From assembly GCF_016545825.1 (NCBI RefSeq), contig NC_052615.1, positions 30,377,088 through 30,441,087 of the forward strand: DNA of 64,000 nt, given 5' to 3'. Position 1 is the stretch's first letter; each line of letters opens with the position of its first letter. The notes under the pieces were generated by a model. The model made no database searches and had not been told where the DNA came from. It saw only the letters and a list, made by a program, of their open reading frames with translations. This document shows positions 35,990 through 47,746 of this stretch, in pieces. The DNA comes from Eucalyptus grandis (taxonomy: Eukaryota; Streptophyta; Magnoliopsida; Myrtales; Myrtaceae). The translations under genes and the position numbers were made by a program.

Positions 35990-37455
35990 AGGAAAAGGGC
36001 TCAGGCAATTCCAAAGTATGCCGCTTTTGTCGCCTTTGGGAAAAGGAGTAAGGTTTTTGTGACATGGATACTTTGTTGCGTTTGCTCCGTCGCCTCTACT
36101 TATGATAAAATAGTCGTGTCGTATTCAAAGGTGACAATACTAATTATTTGTCGCCATGAACCAGTCAAAGGTAATGAAAATGTTGCGTGTTTATCTGTTC
36201 CATGGCAAAAAAATACGTAACCTTGCGTCAACATTCACACAAAGGGCGACAAATGTAGCTTTGGTACATTTTTCATCATGTTAGGTTTATTTTTCAAGCT
36301 ATGCACGGAGAAAAACATTTTTATTTTCTTCACCTTCCACGTCATTCATTTATTTTTTTTACTTGGAATTGAGTATAGTTATTTTCTTTTTTATTATATC
36401 AATATATGACGATTGTGTTATGAAATTCATATCACAACATGAGTTATTAATAAGCTCGACAAAAAAATTTCATTACCTTAAATATAATAATGTCCCAAGA
36501 ACATAATTAAAAGGCGAATCTAATCGAACATTACAAGTATGTAAATCCAGCAATAGTCCTCTTGACGTATGACAACATAATGACAAGGTAAAAAATCAAA
36601 CATATCAAGTAATTAAATCCTTCTTGGTGCTAATCCCACTTCGATCTAGACCCTGACTACGATAGAAGATATAAATTAATCCTACGGCTTTTGATCATGC
36701 TTAAATAATAAACCAAGCACACATAATTACAAGGTTCGACCGATTTACAACCGTGACCCAACATCTAGGTTGTGGTGGTGTCGGCCCCATGTGAGGTCGC
36801 ATATGGCAGCTTGCAAGGGTCGACTGGTTCATGACCATGATCCAGATATCGGTTGCGGTTGCAAGGGCCCCGTATTAGGTCACAGACGGAAGCTTGCAAG
36901 GGTCGGCTAGTTCACAACCACGACTTTAAATTAGGGTTATGGCCGTGACGGCCCAAAATCAGGTCGTGGTCACGGCCAAAGCCGAGACTGCAACCATATT
37001 TGAGGGCTTCCATTGATTGACGACCTAAACATGGGGGTCGCAGCGATAGCCATCAACAATTTTAAAAAAAAAAACAAAGGATATGAAAACTCACAAAGGG
37101 CCGTGGCGATGACGGGCCGCATGACGAAACCATGATCTTGCCACGTTCTATCCAACCTAAGGTAATGAAATTTCGTGCTTGTTGCCATAAGCGCAAAAGT
37201 ATCTAAATTTTGATTGATCAACAGCAACGAAGTACGAATTTTGTCTCTAAATTTGACTCAAGACGATGAAACTTTGAATTTATCGCCTTAGGGTATGACA
37301 TAAGGCGAGAAACTTAAAAATTGCCGCCTTTGGTCAAGCCTAAGGGGATAAACTTAATAATTTGTTGCCTTTGGTCGATACTAAGGAAACAAAAAACTCT
37401 ACTTTCGTCGCCTTTTTATGATCTTTATCATCTAAAAGTGTTTTTCTCTGGTGGA
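35990..37455. mobile_element. CACTA-like non-autonomous repeat cluster (tentative)
   Basis: The words GTCGCC and GGCGAC recur in both orientations at 36027-36260 and 37280-37425, resembling subterminal repeats of CACTA elements. Between them, 36735-36990 has a degenerate direct repeat of about 85 bp (GGTCGACTGGTTCATGACC and relatives). CACGGAGAAAAACA at 36294 is an inverted near match of the end at 37442-37455, but the left GTCGCC cluster lies outside it, so the boundaries are not settled. Confidence 0.35.
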
Positions 37456-38551
37456 AAATGAATTATTCACTTTCATTTTTTAATAATTCAGGAGCATGAG
37501 TGCAGAGTCTCAACTATCCGAAATTATTCATCTTTGCAAATGTAAATTTCAATATTCAACGGGCTAAATTGTCATGAGTGAACAAGCCCTTCATCTGAGA
37601 AGATTTACTACACCAAAAGGGAGGATTTCATCCCACTCTTACCAAACACATTTTACATGAACCACGACAGACCCATAAATAAGAACAATCAAAGAGGCCA
37701 AGCACAAAGAACAACAAACCTGATTTGAGCTAGGTGCTGCCTTAGGAAAATCGTAGAAAATTCGAATTATAAAAGGCGAAGGCATGCGTATAGCTGTTAA
37801 CCAATCGTGATTAAGGATTGTTTATGTCGTATATTCTAATAATAATTTATTTGGTGAAAGCTACCTTAAGCCACAAAGAAATACCTCCTTCTCTTATGGA
37901 ATTCCTTTAGTCAATACTGAAATTGTAAACTTTGAAAACTTAGGCCAGATCTCAACGAATCCCATACGCATAAAGCTTTTGATATTACCTTTTAGATGAC
38001 CGCGTTTTAAGTTGACACTTTTCGCCTTGACGCATTAGGGATACATAAATCAATGATCAACATGAAATAATGGAGAGCTTTGTCTTTCCCGTTTGACTAT
38101 CTCCTAGATAATCATTCTTGTGCTTTCCAAGTGAAAGCACCATGCGCGGAAGCATATCCTCGTCTTTAGCGACTATTCTTCGTGCATAAGTTAGAGGAGG
38201 ACTTTTCAAGTGGATGCAGAAGTCTTAGGTGAAGTCACGCATGAGCAAATCATGCTGGTTCACCGTGTGGAAGATGGGTACGGGTTTGATGGAAAAATAT
38301 GAAATCTATTGTGAAGTTCTTCTTTCGATATCAATCCGAACGCCATCGCAGATAGTGAGTTTCTCTTATTATTCGTGGAATTATTTATCGATTAGGGCTC
38401 TTTTCCACCTGTATTATGGAGAATATTTTTTATATATAATAAAATTCGGTTGTATCTCTAGTGATGCATGATTTCCGGCTAAGCATTAGATAGAATTTTC
38501 TTCCTTTAGTTAAGAATCGAAGGCAAATCAAGTTAATCGACGTACCAATAT
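37456..38551. other. Intergenic, no gene seen
   Basis: AT-rich sequence without recognised coding between the CACTA-like cluster and the TRIM-like array. Confidence 0.5.
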
Positions 38552-39539
38552 TGTAACGCCCTGAGTTTCTATTGTATATATATTGTCCACTTTGGACACT
38601 AAGTTCTCATGGTTTTATTTTTCTCAAAATAGCTCATATTTTACCCTAAGAAAACGCATGTATACAGTTAGAGAGCCCATTGTCCTATAAGGTAGCCTAG
38701 AACTCCCTCTCTAGGCGATGTGGGATAAAGAGATGTGCCCTCTCCCTCTCTAGGTGATGTGGGACAAAGAGATGCGCACTCTCCTTGCGCACGTCCGGGG
38801 ATTGAGGCGCAGACACACCGCCATCCCTCCTCCTTATGCACTGCCGCCTGGGAGGGGAGTGTCCTCGTTGTGGCCCCACACGTGGAGCACTATCGCTTGG
38901 GAGCATAGTGTCCTCACTATGGCTCCACATGCGATCGGAGTCGACTCTGACACCACTTGTAACGCTCTGGGTCCTTGGATTTCCATTATACATATATTGT
39001 CCGCTCTGGACACTAAGTCTTCATGGTCACGTGTTATACAGTTAAAGGGCCCATTGTCCTATAAGGTAGTTTAGAACTCCCTCTCTAGGCGATATGGGAC
39101 AAGAGATGCGCCATCTCCTTGTGCACGTCCGGGGTTTGAGGCGCAGACACACCGCCATCCCTCCTACCTGTGCACTACCGCTTGGGAGGGCAGTGTCCTT
39201 GCTGTGGCCCCACATGCAGCGCATCGTAGCACGGGAGCACAATGTTTTCACTATGGCCCCACATGCGGTCGGGAGTCGGCTCTGACACCACTTGTAACAC
39301 TTTGGGTCTCCACTATACATATATTATTTGCTTTGGACACTATATCCTTATGGTTTTGTTCTTCTTGGGAGCACCTCCTCACTGTGGCCTCACATGCGAT
39401 CGGGACTCAACTATGATACCACTTGTAGTGCCTTGGATCTTCATTATACATATATTGTCCGCTCCGGACACTAAGTCTTCACGATTTTGTTCTTTTTGAA
39501 GGCCTCACATGCGGTCGAGAGTCGGCTTTGATATCACTT

Positions 39540-40561
39540 GTAATGCCTAGAAGTGAGCATGGTTTGAGTTGGGTCAGTCCACCTCCTAACTCTATGACCA
39601 ATCCGCACAATACTAGTTCTCAATTGTTAGGACCGAGGACCGACCCTATTTAATTTGGGACCGATGGCCGCACCGACTCAATGGGTTCGGTCCGGTTCCA
39701 AAGTCAACTCGAGACCAACCGATAATTTTTATTTCTTTTTTAATACTCCTTGAAAAAGCGATTGAGGACCGGACCGACCTAATGGATTTGAACTGGTTCC
39801 AAGGTCAACTCGGGACCAACCAATAATTTTTTTATCATTTTTTATACTCCATGAAATAGCAACTGAGGTTTGGATCGACCCAATAGGTTCGATGATAAGC
39901 GAGGTCAGCTAAAAAAGGCAAGCGGTGATGGTCAAGTGGGGTGAACATCAAGTATCGAGCGGGGAGCAAGCTAAGTGAGCATTGAGCGGCGAGCGGCACG
40001 AGTGATCTAAAGCGAGCGAGGCAAGTGTTGAATGACGAGCGGAGAAGTTGTTTTTCTTGATTTTGGCAAATTGAAGACTAAGAAGAAGACAAATAAGACA
40101 AAAGAGAATAAGTACTAGAAGAGGATGATGTAAGGAACTATTTATGCCATTTTGGACGCCGTGAGTACTCCTTACAAAAACATTTTCCTCATTCGTAAAT
40201 TATAATTGTTGACGTCGTAAAAAATATTAAAAATCTAAGTTATTAAATAACAATGTAAAATTACTTGAACTATTTATTAAATAGTTATTTAATGTTGTTG
40301 ACGTTATTTATTTTAAATTTTTCTCTATAAAAAAAAATTATAAATAATATATTATTATAATATATATTTATATATATAGTTAGGGTTGGTCCGGGTTAGA
40401 CCGACCCTAAACTTGCAAGACCAAGGACTAGCTCGCACAGTACTGGTTTAGGAATATTAGGACCAAAGGCCGACCCAGTCTTTCTGGGAACTATACCAAA
40501 ACCGGTAGGGTTAGGCCGATCCAAGATCAACCCTGGACTAATGCTCACCTCTAGTAACACC
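39540..40561. repeat. 8-bp target-site duplication flanks (hAT)
   Basis: GTAATGCC at 39540-39547 and GTAACACC at 40554-40561 differ at two positions. They are the same word that opens every unit of the host array, so the insertion point is clear. Confidence 0.7.
39548..40553. mobile_element. hAT-type non-autonomous element in the TRIM array
   Basis: A 1006-bp element beginning TAGAAGTGAGCATGGTTTG and ending with the reverse complement of TAGAGGTGAGCATTAGTCC, flanked by an 8-bp duplication. Both arms carry repeated GACCGACCC-type words. No transposase reading frame is present. Confidence 0.7.
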
Positions 40562-41286
40562 CTAGGTCTCCACTATGCATATATACATATATTGTCCGCT
40601 CTGGACACTAAGTCCTTGCATTTTATTCTTCTCAAGACAACTTATATTACACCAAGAAAACGCGTGCATATAGTTAAATGGTAGTTCCTCTCTAGGCAAT
40701 GTGGGACAAGAGACGTACCCTCTCCCTACGCATGTTCGGGGACTAAGGCGCAAACGCACCGCTATCCCTCCTCTCTGTGCATCGCCACTTGGGAGCATAG
40801 TGTCCTCATTGTGGCCTCACATGCGGGGCATCGCCGCCTGGGAGCACAATGTCTTCACTATGGCTCCACATGCGGTCGGGAGATAGCTTTGATATCACTT
40901 GTAATGCCTTGGGTCTTCACTATATATATAGTTCGTTTTGGACACTAAATCCAGGGTAGCTCATACTACCCCAACAAAATGTGTGTATACAATTAGAGAG
41001 CCTATTGTCTTATAAGGTAACCTAAAACTCTCTTCCTAGGTGATGTGGGACAAAAGACATGCCCCCTCCCTACGCATGTTTGGGGTTGAGGTGCGGATGC
41101 ACCACCATCCCTCCTTGTGCACTGCTGCCTGGGCCGTTACAAGTATCGTCAACAAGAAGTACTGGTTGTCGTTAATGGTACAATTTACAAACAATGGACA
41201 GATTTACGTGAGAAAGTGTCGTTGCTACAGGGAGCTCTTGGCATGTTATTAACCTATGAATAGCCGGTAGAATATAATAGGAGATC

Positions 41287-41391
41287 GTTTGTAATTTGAT
41301 ACTGAACAGTAACGCTTAGGTATTTGTAATTTGATACTGAACAGTGACGCTTAGGTATTTGTAATTTGATACTGAACAGTAATGCTTAGGT
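41287..41391. repeat. Three 35-bp tandem repeats
   Basis: Units at 41287-41321, 41322-41356 and 41357-41391 contain GTAATTTGATACTGAACAGT followed by a variable base pair and CGCTTAGGT or TGCTTAGGT. They differ at only one to three positions, so the expansion is recent. Confidence 0.9.
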
Positions 41392-42761
41392 ACCTTCGAG
41401 TATTAGTGTTGTCTTCAAAAGTTTCCATCTCAGTCGAAATTCAAAAGTGAATCAATGGAAACTAAGAACCTCAAATTGGCAAATCGAAAAATGCGAGTTT
41501 TGAGAAACATCTTCCCTAATTGATTATTTTATTATGATGTACGGTGTTCTCTATGAAAAATGCCATGGTAAAAAGCATTCTTTTGGCCTTTTGCTCTTTT
41601 GTCTAGAGCCAACAAAATAATGCCATGTGTTGTCTTGGTTTTAATAGATTAAGCATTAATCAAGACTAGAGATTGTTACTTGTATGATTATTCTTTTTTT
41701 GGTTACAAAGCAAGACGAGCACGCTTCGAGTAGGTTGATTACTTGCTCGCGAAATATTACGCTCACCTTTTAGACGATAAAGGAAGTGAACCGAGTTCAA
41801 GCAAATGGTTGGTTTTTAGATGGATTGTGCTTTAGTAGGCTTAGTAAACGAAATTATATTGGGAACCTAATTCCTAGGAAATCATCTTCGTGATGTTTAA
41901 AGAAAAAGTTGACTGATAAGTTTCAAGTGATATTGTTAGGGAAAAGGAAAGCACTTTGATTTTCTTTCTTAAGAAGCATGAAAATATCTCATTATCCTCG
42001 TGTATAATCTCTTGGAGTCAAGTCTTGATGAGGTAATTCCTTATATTTTTACCTCTAATTTGACTATTACTCTCTCTGTATTTGACTTTATGATCGTATC
42101 TACACGGTCCATGTGAAGCAGGCTCAATTTGGATAATTCACGTTTTGGAAGTTCACCGTTGTACATGGAGCATCTATTTAATTGGCACTAGTGTGTAAAC
42201 GGAGCGAGGTTATACTTGGGGGAAGTGATGGACTTGGGAGTTCATGATCATAGCTCAAGGGATGCTTATTATATATGGTAATGAAGGGTCGGAAGTTTTT
42301 ATCTTTCTTTGTTGTCGACGAGTGAAACAATAAATAAATTGATTTAAGAATTTTATTTGCTGAAGAATATAACCGTAAGGAAATTCAGGATTTGTTCAAA
42401 ATAGCTTACGTGCATCAGCCTCTCTCTTCGGAAAAACAATAAAAATGAAATCAAATTGGACAGAACTAACAGAGGAATTCAAAGAAGTTTTTCCTTTGAA
42501 GGCAAATAGAGGGTTCTCTCCTAAAAAAAAAGGGAAGAGGGGCTTTTACTATGATTGGCTGCCTTTTTCTCGTTCCAAAATAAATTTCTCAAAGTAATAC
42601 TTTCATGTAATGAGGATAGTTGCTGGGATAAATAATATGTTGTACTCCATGTTTTTGTTGAAACTTTCCTCTTTTGGCCACTTTAACATTGTTAGAAATT
42701 TACCTCTCTTGTTGAAAAGAGCCCAACGTTTTATACACATACCTATACATACATACATACA

Positions 42762-42792
<31 letters not shown>

Positions 42793-43165
42793 GTATATAT
42801 ATATACGTGTAAAATTTATTTCCATCTAGACAAACATGTAGATAAAATCAGTGCCAAAACACCCTTTGCACGATCATAGTCGATTAAGTAAATGGAGAGA
42901 AATGGCTTGCGCTTGTAGAAAAATAGAAACGAGCTAATGATCGGACTCTGACAAGCGAGCTACTTTCATTTGATGTTCAAGGGTACCTAAGTAAAATAAT
43001 TTTTATCCAAAAAAGGGAAAAGATAAGAGATGGAAAATGACCCATCATCAGAAAATTTCCAAACACGTATGTGAAACCTGTTCAAATCAGATTTTCAGCC
43101 GGCCTTGGCTGGCTAGCCGGCCATAGTGATATCTCCAGTTTTTCTCACGCATGACCACTTCTCCT
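41392..43165. other. Intergenic upstream of the NF-YC-like gene
   Basis: No coding recognised. Contains the palindromic microsatellite at 42731-42806. Confidence 0.5.
42731..42806. repeat. Palindromic ATAC/GTAT microsatellite
   Basis: ATAC repeats, a short TATATATA centre and GTAT repeats form a self-complementary stretch that could fold into a hairpin. Confidence 0.8.
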
Positions 43166-43173
43166 TATAAAAG
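43166..43173 (+). promoter_or_regulatory. TATA box of the NF-YC-like gene
   Basis: TATAAAAG lies 223 bp before the start codon and is followed by a pyrimidine-rich leader (43200-43270), a normal arrangement for a plant promoter. Confidence 0.5.
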
Positions 43174-43388
43174 CCTCCATTGGTCTCTCCATTTTCACTC
43201 ACCAATCGCTTCTCTTCGTCTTCCTTCGCATCATTCCTTCAAAAGTGACTTCAAAGCAGTCATCTCTCCGTTCTCTTTGAACCTATAAACGATTATTCGC
43301 GGTTGGTCTCTCAATCCTAAAAACCTTCCGCGCCATACAACATCACGCGTGCATTTCGCGATCAATCCGAGCGACGAGAGCAGTCGTC

Positions 43389-43745
43389 ATGAGGCAACCC
43401 GGCGTGTATTCAGGGATGCTGTCTGGAATCTCTGGCAAAACCGGGCCTCACTCTCTGCCCCTCGCGAGGATCAAGAAGATCATGAAGAAGTCCGGTGATG
43501 ACGTCAAGATGATCTCCGGCGAAGCACCAATCGTGTTCTCCAAGGCCTGCGAGCTGTTCATCGAGGAACTCACCAAGCGGTCTTGGATGATGACCATGCA
43601 AGGCAAGAAGAGGACGCTGCAGAAGGACGACGTGGCTTCGGCAGTCGCGGCGACCGACATCTTCGATTTCCTTGTCAACTTGGTTTCGGAGCCTCCGAAC
43701 ACCGACGAGGACGCTGCGGGAGGAACTAACATTATCGAGCATTAA
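43389..43745 (+). CDS. NF-YC-like CCAAT-binding factor subunit
   Basis: A single exon of 118 aa. Residues about 23-100 are a histone-fold domain of the NF-YC (HAP5) family: LPLARIKKIMKKSGDDVKMI, GEAPIVFSKACELFIEELT, RTLQKDDVASAVAATDIFDF. NF-YC pairs with NF-YB through this fold, then with NF-YA to bind CCAAT boxes in the nucleus. The protein is short: the long glutamine-rich arms of classical NF-YC are absent and the C-terminus is acidic (PPNTDEDAAGG). The segment SWMMTMQGKKR replaces the usual SW..AEENKR loop, so it belongs with the divergent NF-YC members and its trimer activity is uncertain. No intron or damage is seen. The ATG is the first in frame after the leader. Confidence 0.88.
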   Translation: MRQPGVYSGMLSGISGKTGPHSLPLARIKKIMKKSGDDVKMISGEAPIVFSKACELFIEELTKRSWMMTMQGKKRTLQKDDVASAVAATDIFDFLVNLVSEPPNTDEDAAGGTNIIEH

Positions 43746-44697
43746 TCTCAGAGTAAGTTTAGCTTCCCACCATTGACATGGTAATGGAGATTCTTAAATA
43801 GCTCGGACGTATATGGGAAACTGTGTTTTATTGGATATATAATTATGTATCAAGTAGAACAAGCCGAAACAGCTTTATTTAACCTATAAGAGGCTTCTTG
43901 CTTGGAGAGAGAGATTCCTGTCTGAATCTTTTGTTCTATTCATGCGCTCATTATGGTCTACTTACATAAATTATATCATTCTAAGCTTGCTCTTAAATTA
44001 GCATCGGATAAAGTCAGACTAACTCGTTTTTCCTCATTTTTTAATGTTTAACTTTTATCATCCTCACTCCACGAAATAAATTATGCGTTTGTTGGCATGT
44101 TAGTTTTCGACCACTTTATATCTCACGTCACAAAATTTGTGGGGCTTATCATAATCCTATCAAAATTTGTAGCCTCGAGTGGTATTCTCTAGTCATGAAA
44201 AATGTCGTATGCAGTTCTCCCTTTCGCCTAACTTATTATATATGGTTAGAAATTGAATACGTAGCACCAAAGTCTCTTTCTTTTCTTTCTAGTCTCAAAC
44301 TTCTACTGCCTTTGAATCCTTTATCTTTTAGTGATTATCTGCCACCGGTCGAAGAATACTTTAAGGAAAAAACTCAATGGGGAACGTGCCTTTATCCCCC
44401 CTAATGTCATTACATACATATCGATCTTCCTCGTCTTTCGTATGATAAAAACATGTATTGTATACGTATATGGATATTCCAGTAATTTCACCTTCTTTAA
44501 ATCATGACACACTGCCAAAGCGTAAGTAGGATTACCGTGTCATGATCATAGGAGCACATGTGGTCAATCGAATAAACAACACGGCACATACAGTAGTCCC
44601 TTGGAGGTAAGATGCTTTGAATAAATGGGCAAAAGGCCAAAAGTTAGGGATCTCGGTCGGCTGCTTCTAGCCCTTTCCTTATTCCATTCACCATAGT
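43746..44697. other. NF-YC 3' region and intergenic
   Basis: AT-rich 3' flank; no further coding recognised. Confidence 0.5.
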
Positions 44698-44785
44698 CTT
44701 GAATTGCTGCCCACAACACCAAGAACGAAAGGGAACAGATCCTATGATTTGTATTAGAGTTTGAATTGCTGCCCCCAACACCAAG
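44698..44785. repeat. Short tandem duplication at an LTR insertion site
   Basis: TTGAATTGCTGCCC followed by MAACACCAAGAACGAAAG-type sequence occurs at about 44699 and again at 44761. The second copy is cut by the solo LTR and resumes at 48715 (CCAAGAACGAAAGGGAATAG). The unit is about 62 bp. Confidence 0.75.
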
Positions 44786-47703
44786 TGTCACGTCCCGAAC
44801 CTCAAGCGCGCGCACATCCTTCGGTGGTTGATAGAATTTTGCGACGTTCCCAAGACTCGTCGCCAACCCTTTTCATTTTATTTTATATGCGGAAGCGAAT
44901 TAACTAATCCCTTGACAACAACAAACATGTGATAGAAAGGTAAGATAACTAGTTTCAAATCAAATACATTTTCATAAACACCTCAAGCTTATACAGAAGG
45001 TCTATCTCATAAAGGACTACTGAACCACATATGCTCTTGACCCTTCCACTTCAAGCTCCAGGTTCTTCACACTGGGGACCTGAAAATGGTTATTCAATAA
45101 CCAGTGAGATATAAATCTCAGCAAGTCCTTCCCCTAGTCTCTCGATTAGTACACCAACTCAACTCGGGTTATCTCTTCAGAATTATCCCACAAACAAACC
45201 AAAGATTAACAATTATCAATTAATAGTCAGTTCGCATGCAACCTTACCTGGTATGCGATACCCTGCACATCATAACTCAACACAATACACGCAATGCACA
45301 TGGCTATTAGATGATACAATTCATCAATCACATACGAATCGCGTTACAAGTGATCTCACCTGGTCATTGCCACGCCCTGCACGTTATCGATTCATGCATG
45401 CGTGCCATAAACAGTGTGTTCAACTCATGCATGACTAGAACCAAAGATGCAATGATTCTCATGCGTTTTTGCACATTAGTGCACCACACAACACACATCA
45501 ATCAATCACACTGGTTCCAATTATAAGATAAAATCAATGTGACATGTCCAATTTCATGCCACACAATTTTACCCCATAATAAGACCTAACCATCTTAACA
45601 CTCATGCGTTCCAATTAACTTCAACCCACCAGCCACGACCGACTCAATAGTCAGCGGTCTCTGATGTAGCCACACCATCGAGCACGATAACGTCTACATC
45701 TAGACGGCATTCCATATGGAAGTATCGGCCCAACCTCCACTACGACCGGCATCCATTGAGTTGGGGCATTTCCGAAGAAGTATCATCCGGCCTCAAAGGC
45801 TCGTGACGGTATCTCATATCATTCATGCATTCATTCAATTTTGGCCTAGGATACCGTGTATTACATTCACATGCCTCAATTAAAATAATGATCCTGGCAT
45901 ATATCCTTCGTATTAAAAACATCCGGGAAAATAGTCGTGTGTGGGTATAAGGTCAATTCGAACCAGGAAAATTGATATCATTCATTTTTAAAATCCAACT
46001 GCTTTATATTGTATATAAAACCATTTTTGGTGTTAAAATCCGACACCTGAGATTTTCTAATCAAATACCAACAATTTCCAATCATCACACAATTACATAA
46101 AGCATCACTCAATTCATACGGATGTCCATAATTTTACACATCCATTCACTTCATAAAATCAACACATATGAAATTAGACAACTTTTCATTCTCTGTGAAC
46201 AGTGCACGTGAACAGTGTTTTTGTGAACAATATTGCGTGAACAGTGCATCATAAACAATGAAATTCCAGAACTAAATAACTAATAAATTAAATTCACAAG
46301 TCATTAAAAACACTAATTAAAGCAAGTAAAGTATCAAGAACCGTCACCAAACTAAAATCGGTCATAATTTGTAGAAATCGGGCTACTCACGCATCTCCAA
46401 TTTTAAATCCAGAAACCTAACTAAATGAGTAGAAAATTCCCAAAATTTAGTATGTTGTAAATGACACATAAAAGAACATTTTTTATTTTATTTTATGAAA
46501 CATCTAAATCCAGATCCTTCAGATTTGCCTCAATAAATTGCTCAATCCAGCACAAAAAAGGGGTCAGTTTCCAAAAAGTCTAATTTTCAAAATTAGTTTG
46601 GTTTGAGGTCCAAAACATGTCCGTTTAATCTGAAATTTTAGTATGTTAAAGTAGAAGATTTGAAAAACAACTTTCATGAAGAAACTATTTTAAAATTCGA
46701 ACCTTAAGAGTTAATAAAAACCCATAGAATTCTAAAAGGTTACTAGTTTCAGCGAAAACTGAGGTTCTGTTTGAAAATGACGGAGCCAACATCTTATTCT
46801 TTTGAACCCCTAAAAATCTTGAGAAAAATATATGTTGTAGCTGGGGATGTTTAAAACATTTATCCAAAAGACATCAACCTCAAATGCACAACTTATTTTG
46901 ATCTACAAAAATGGTAAACGGCAAGGGTCCAGAGATTCGAATTGCAGGAAATCAATTGATTTGGACTAATCCACCTCCAATGTACTAATCTTACTAATTA
47001 GATTAACACTAATCCATTTTAAGACTAATATAACCATTCTATATTATCATTAATCCATTCTTAAGCTAATCTAAACAACCCTTAAACATAAATCAATCTC
47101 TTAAGCAAGTTTATGCACTAATCAAATGATTAGGAGCTAGACTCACTCGACGATAATTCCGATGACATGAGCACGACGGCGGTGGCAAGGGCTACTCACA
47201 GTTACTTCCAAAATGTTACGGAGGCGCTTGGCAAAAATAGGTCTCGACAGAGGTGGTTTTCGATTTGGCAAAAACGGCGGGTGGACGGCTCGTGAACAGG
47301 TGGTGCGGCTCTTCGGTGGTGGATGACGGCTTGCGGACAGTGATGGCCCACAGCCATGGTGCAAGATGATGGTTGGTTTGGGACAAAAACAGCAGCACAC
47401 GGTGCTGTTTTGGAAGCAAAATAGAAAAGAAACTAAAGAGAAAAAGAGAAGGAGAAGAGGGACGTGGGAGTGGGGGTTGTCGAGAGGAGGAAGGGGGAAA
47501 AGAGGAGAGAGACAATAAAGAAATGAGAGAAAGTTGATGGAAAATTGCGGCAGAAGGGTTGGCATAAGTGAGGGGGTGGAAAAGTGGGAGAGAGAGGGAG
47601 AAAAGAGAGGGGGAGGAAATTACATGCGAAGGAGGGGGAAGAAAACGTGAGGGAGAGAGAGATAAGTGGGGAGTGGGGCGGACGTTGGGGGAAGTAGAGG
47701 AAT

Positions 47704-47746
<43 letters not shown>

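Larger units (their letters stand above)
38552..41134 (-). mobile_element. Tandem array of a TRIM-like LTR retroelement
   Basis: Units of varying length start at 38552, 38959, 39294, 39425, 40555 and 40900, each with TGTAAYGCC-like sequence on the + strand. On the minus strand each unit reads as a short LTR from TGTCCCACATCG to GTTACA, then AG and TGGTGTCAGAGC or a close variant, which matches the primer-binding site for initiator methionine tRNA (TGGTATCAGAGC). A purine-rich tract (AGGAGAGGGCGCATCTC on the minus strand) precedes the next LTR. No coding is present, as expected of TRIMs. Units 3 and 4 are shortened. The array is interrupted by the hAT-type element at 39548-40553. Confidence 0.65.

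Noticed and set aside
36735..36990. Possible CRISPR-like spaced repeats
   Set aside because: The repeats are degenerate, unevenly spaced and in a plant nuclear setting.
38697..39499. Overlapping frames of 60-106 aa within the repeat array
   Set aside because: They follow the repeat units on both strands; the repeats are better explained as TRIM-like LTR and internal segments.
43389..43745. Core histone gene
   Set aside because: The histone-fold motifs (LPLARIKKIM, RTLQKDDV, TDIFDFLV) are those of NF-YC rather than H2A, and the basic tails of histones are absent.
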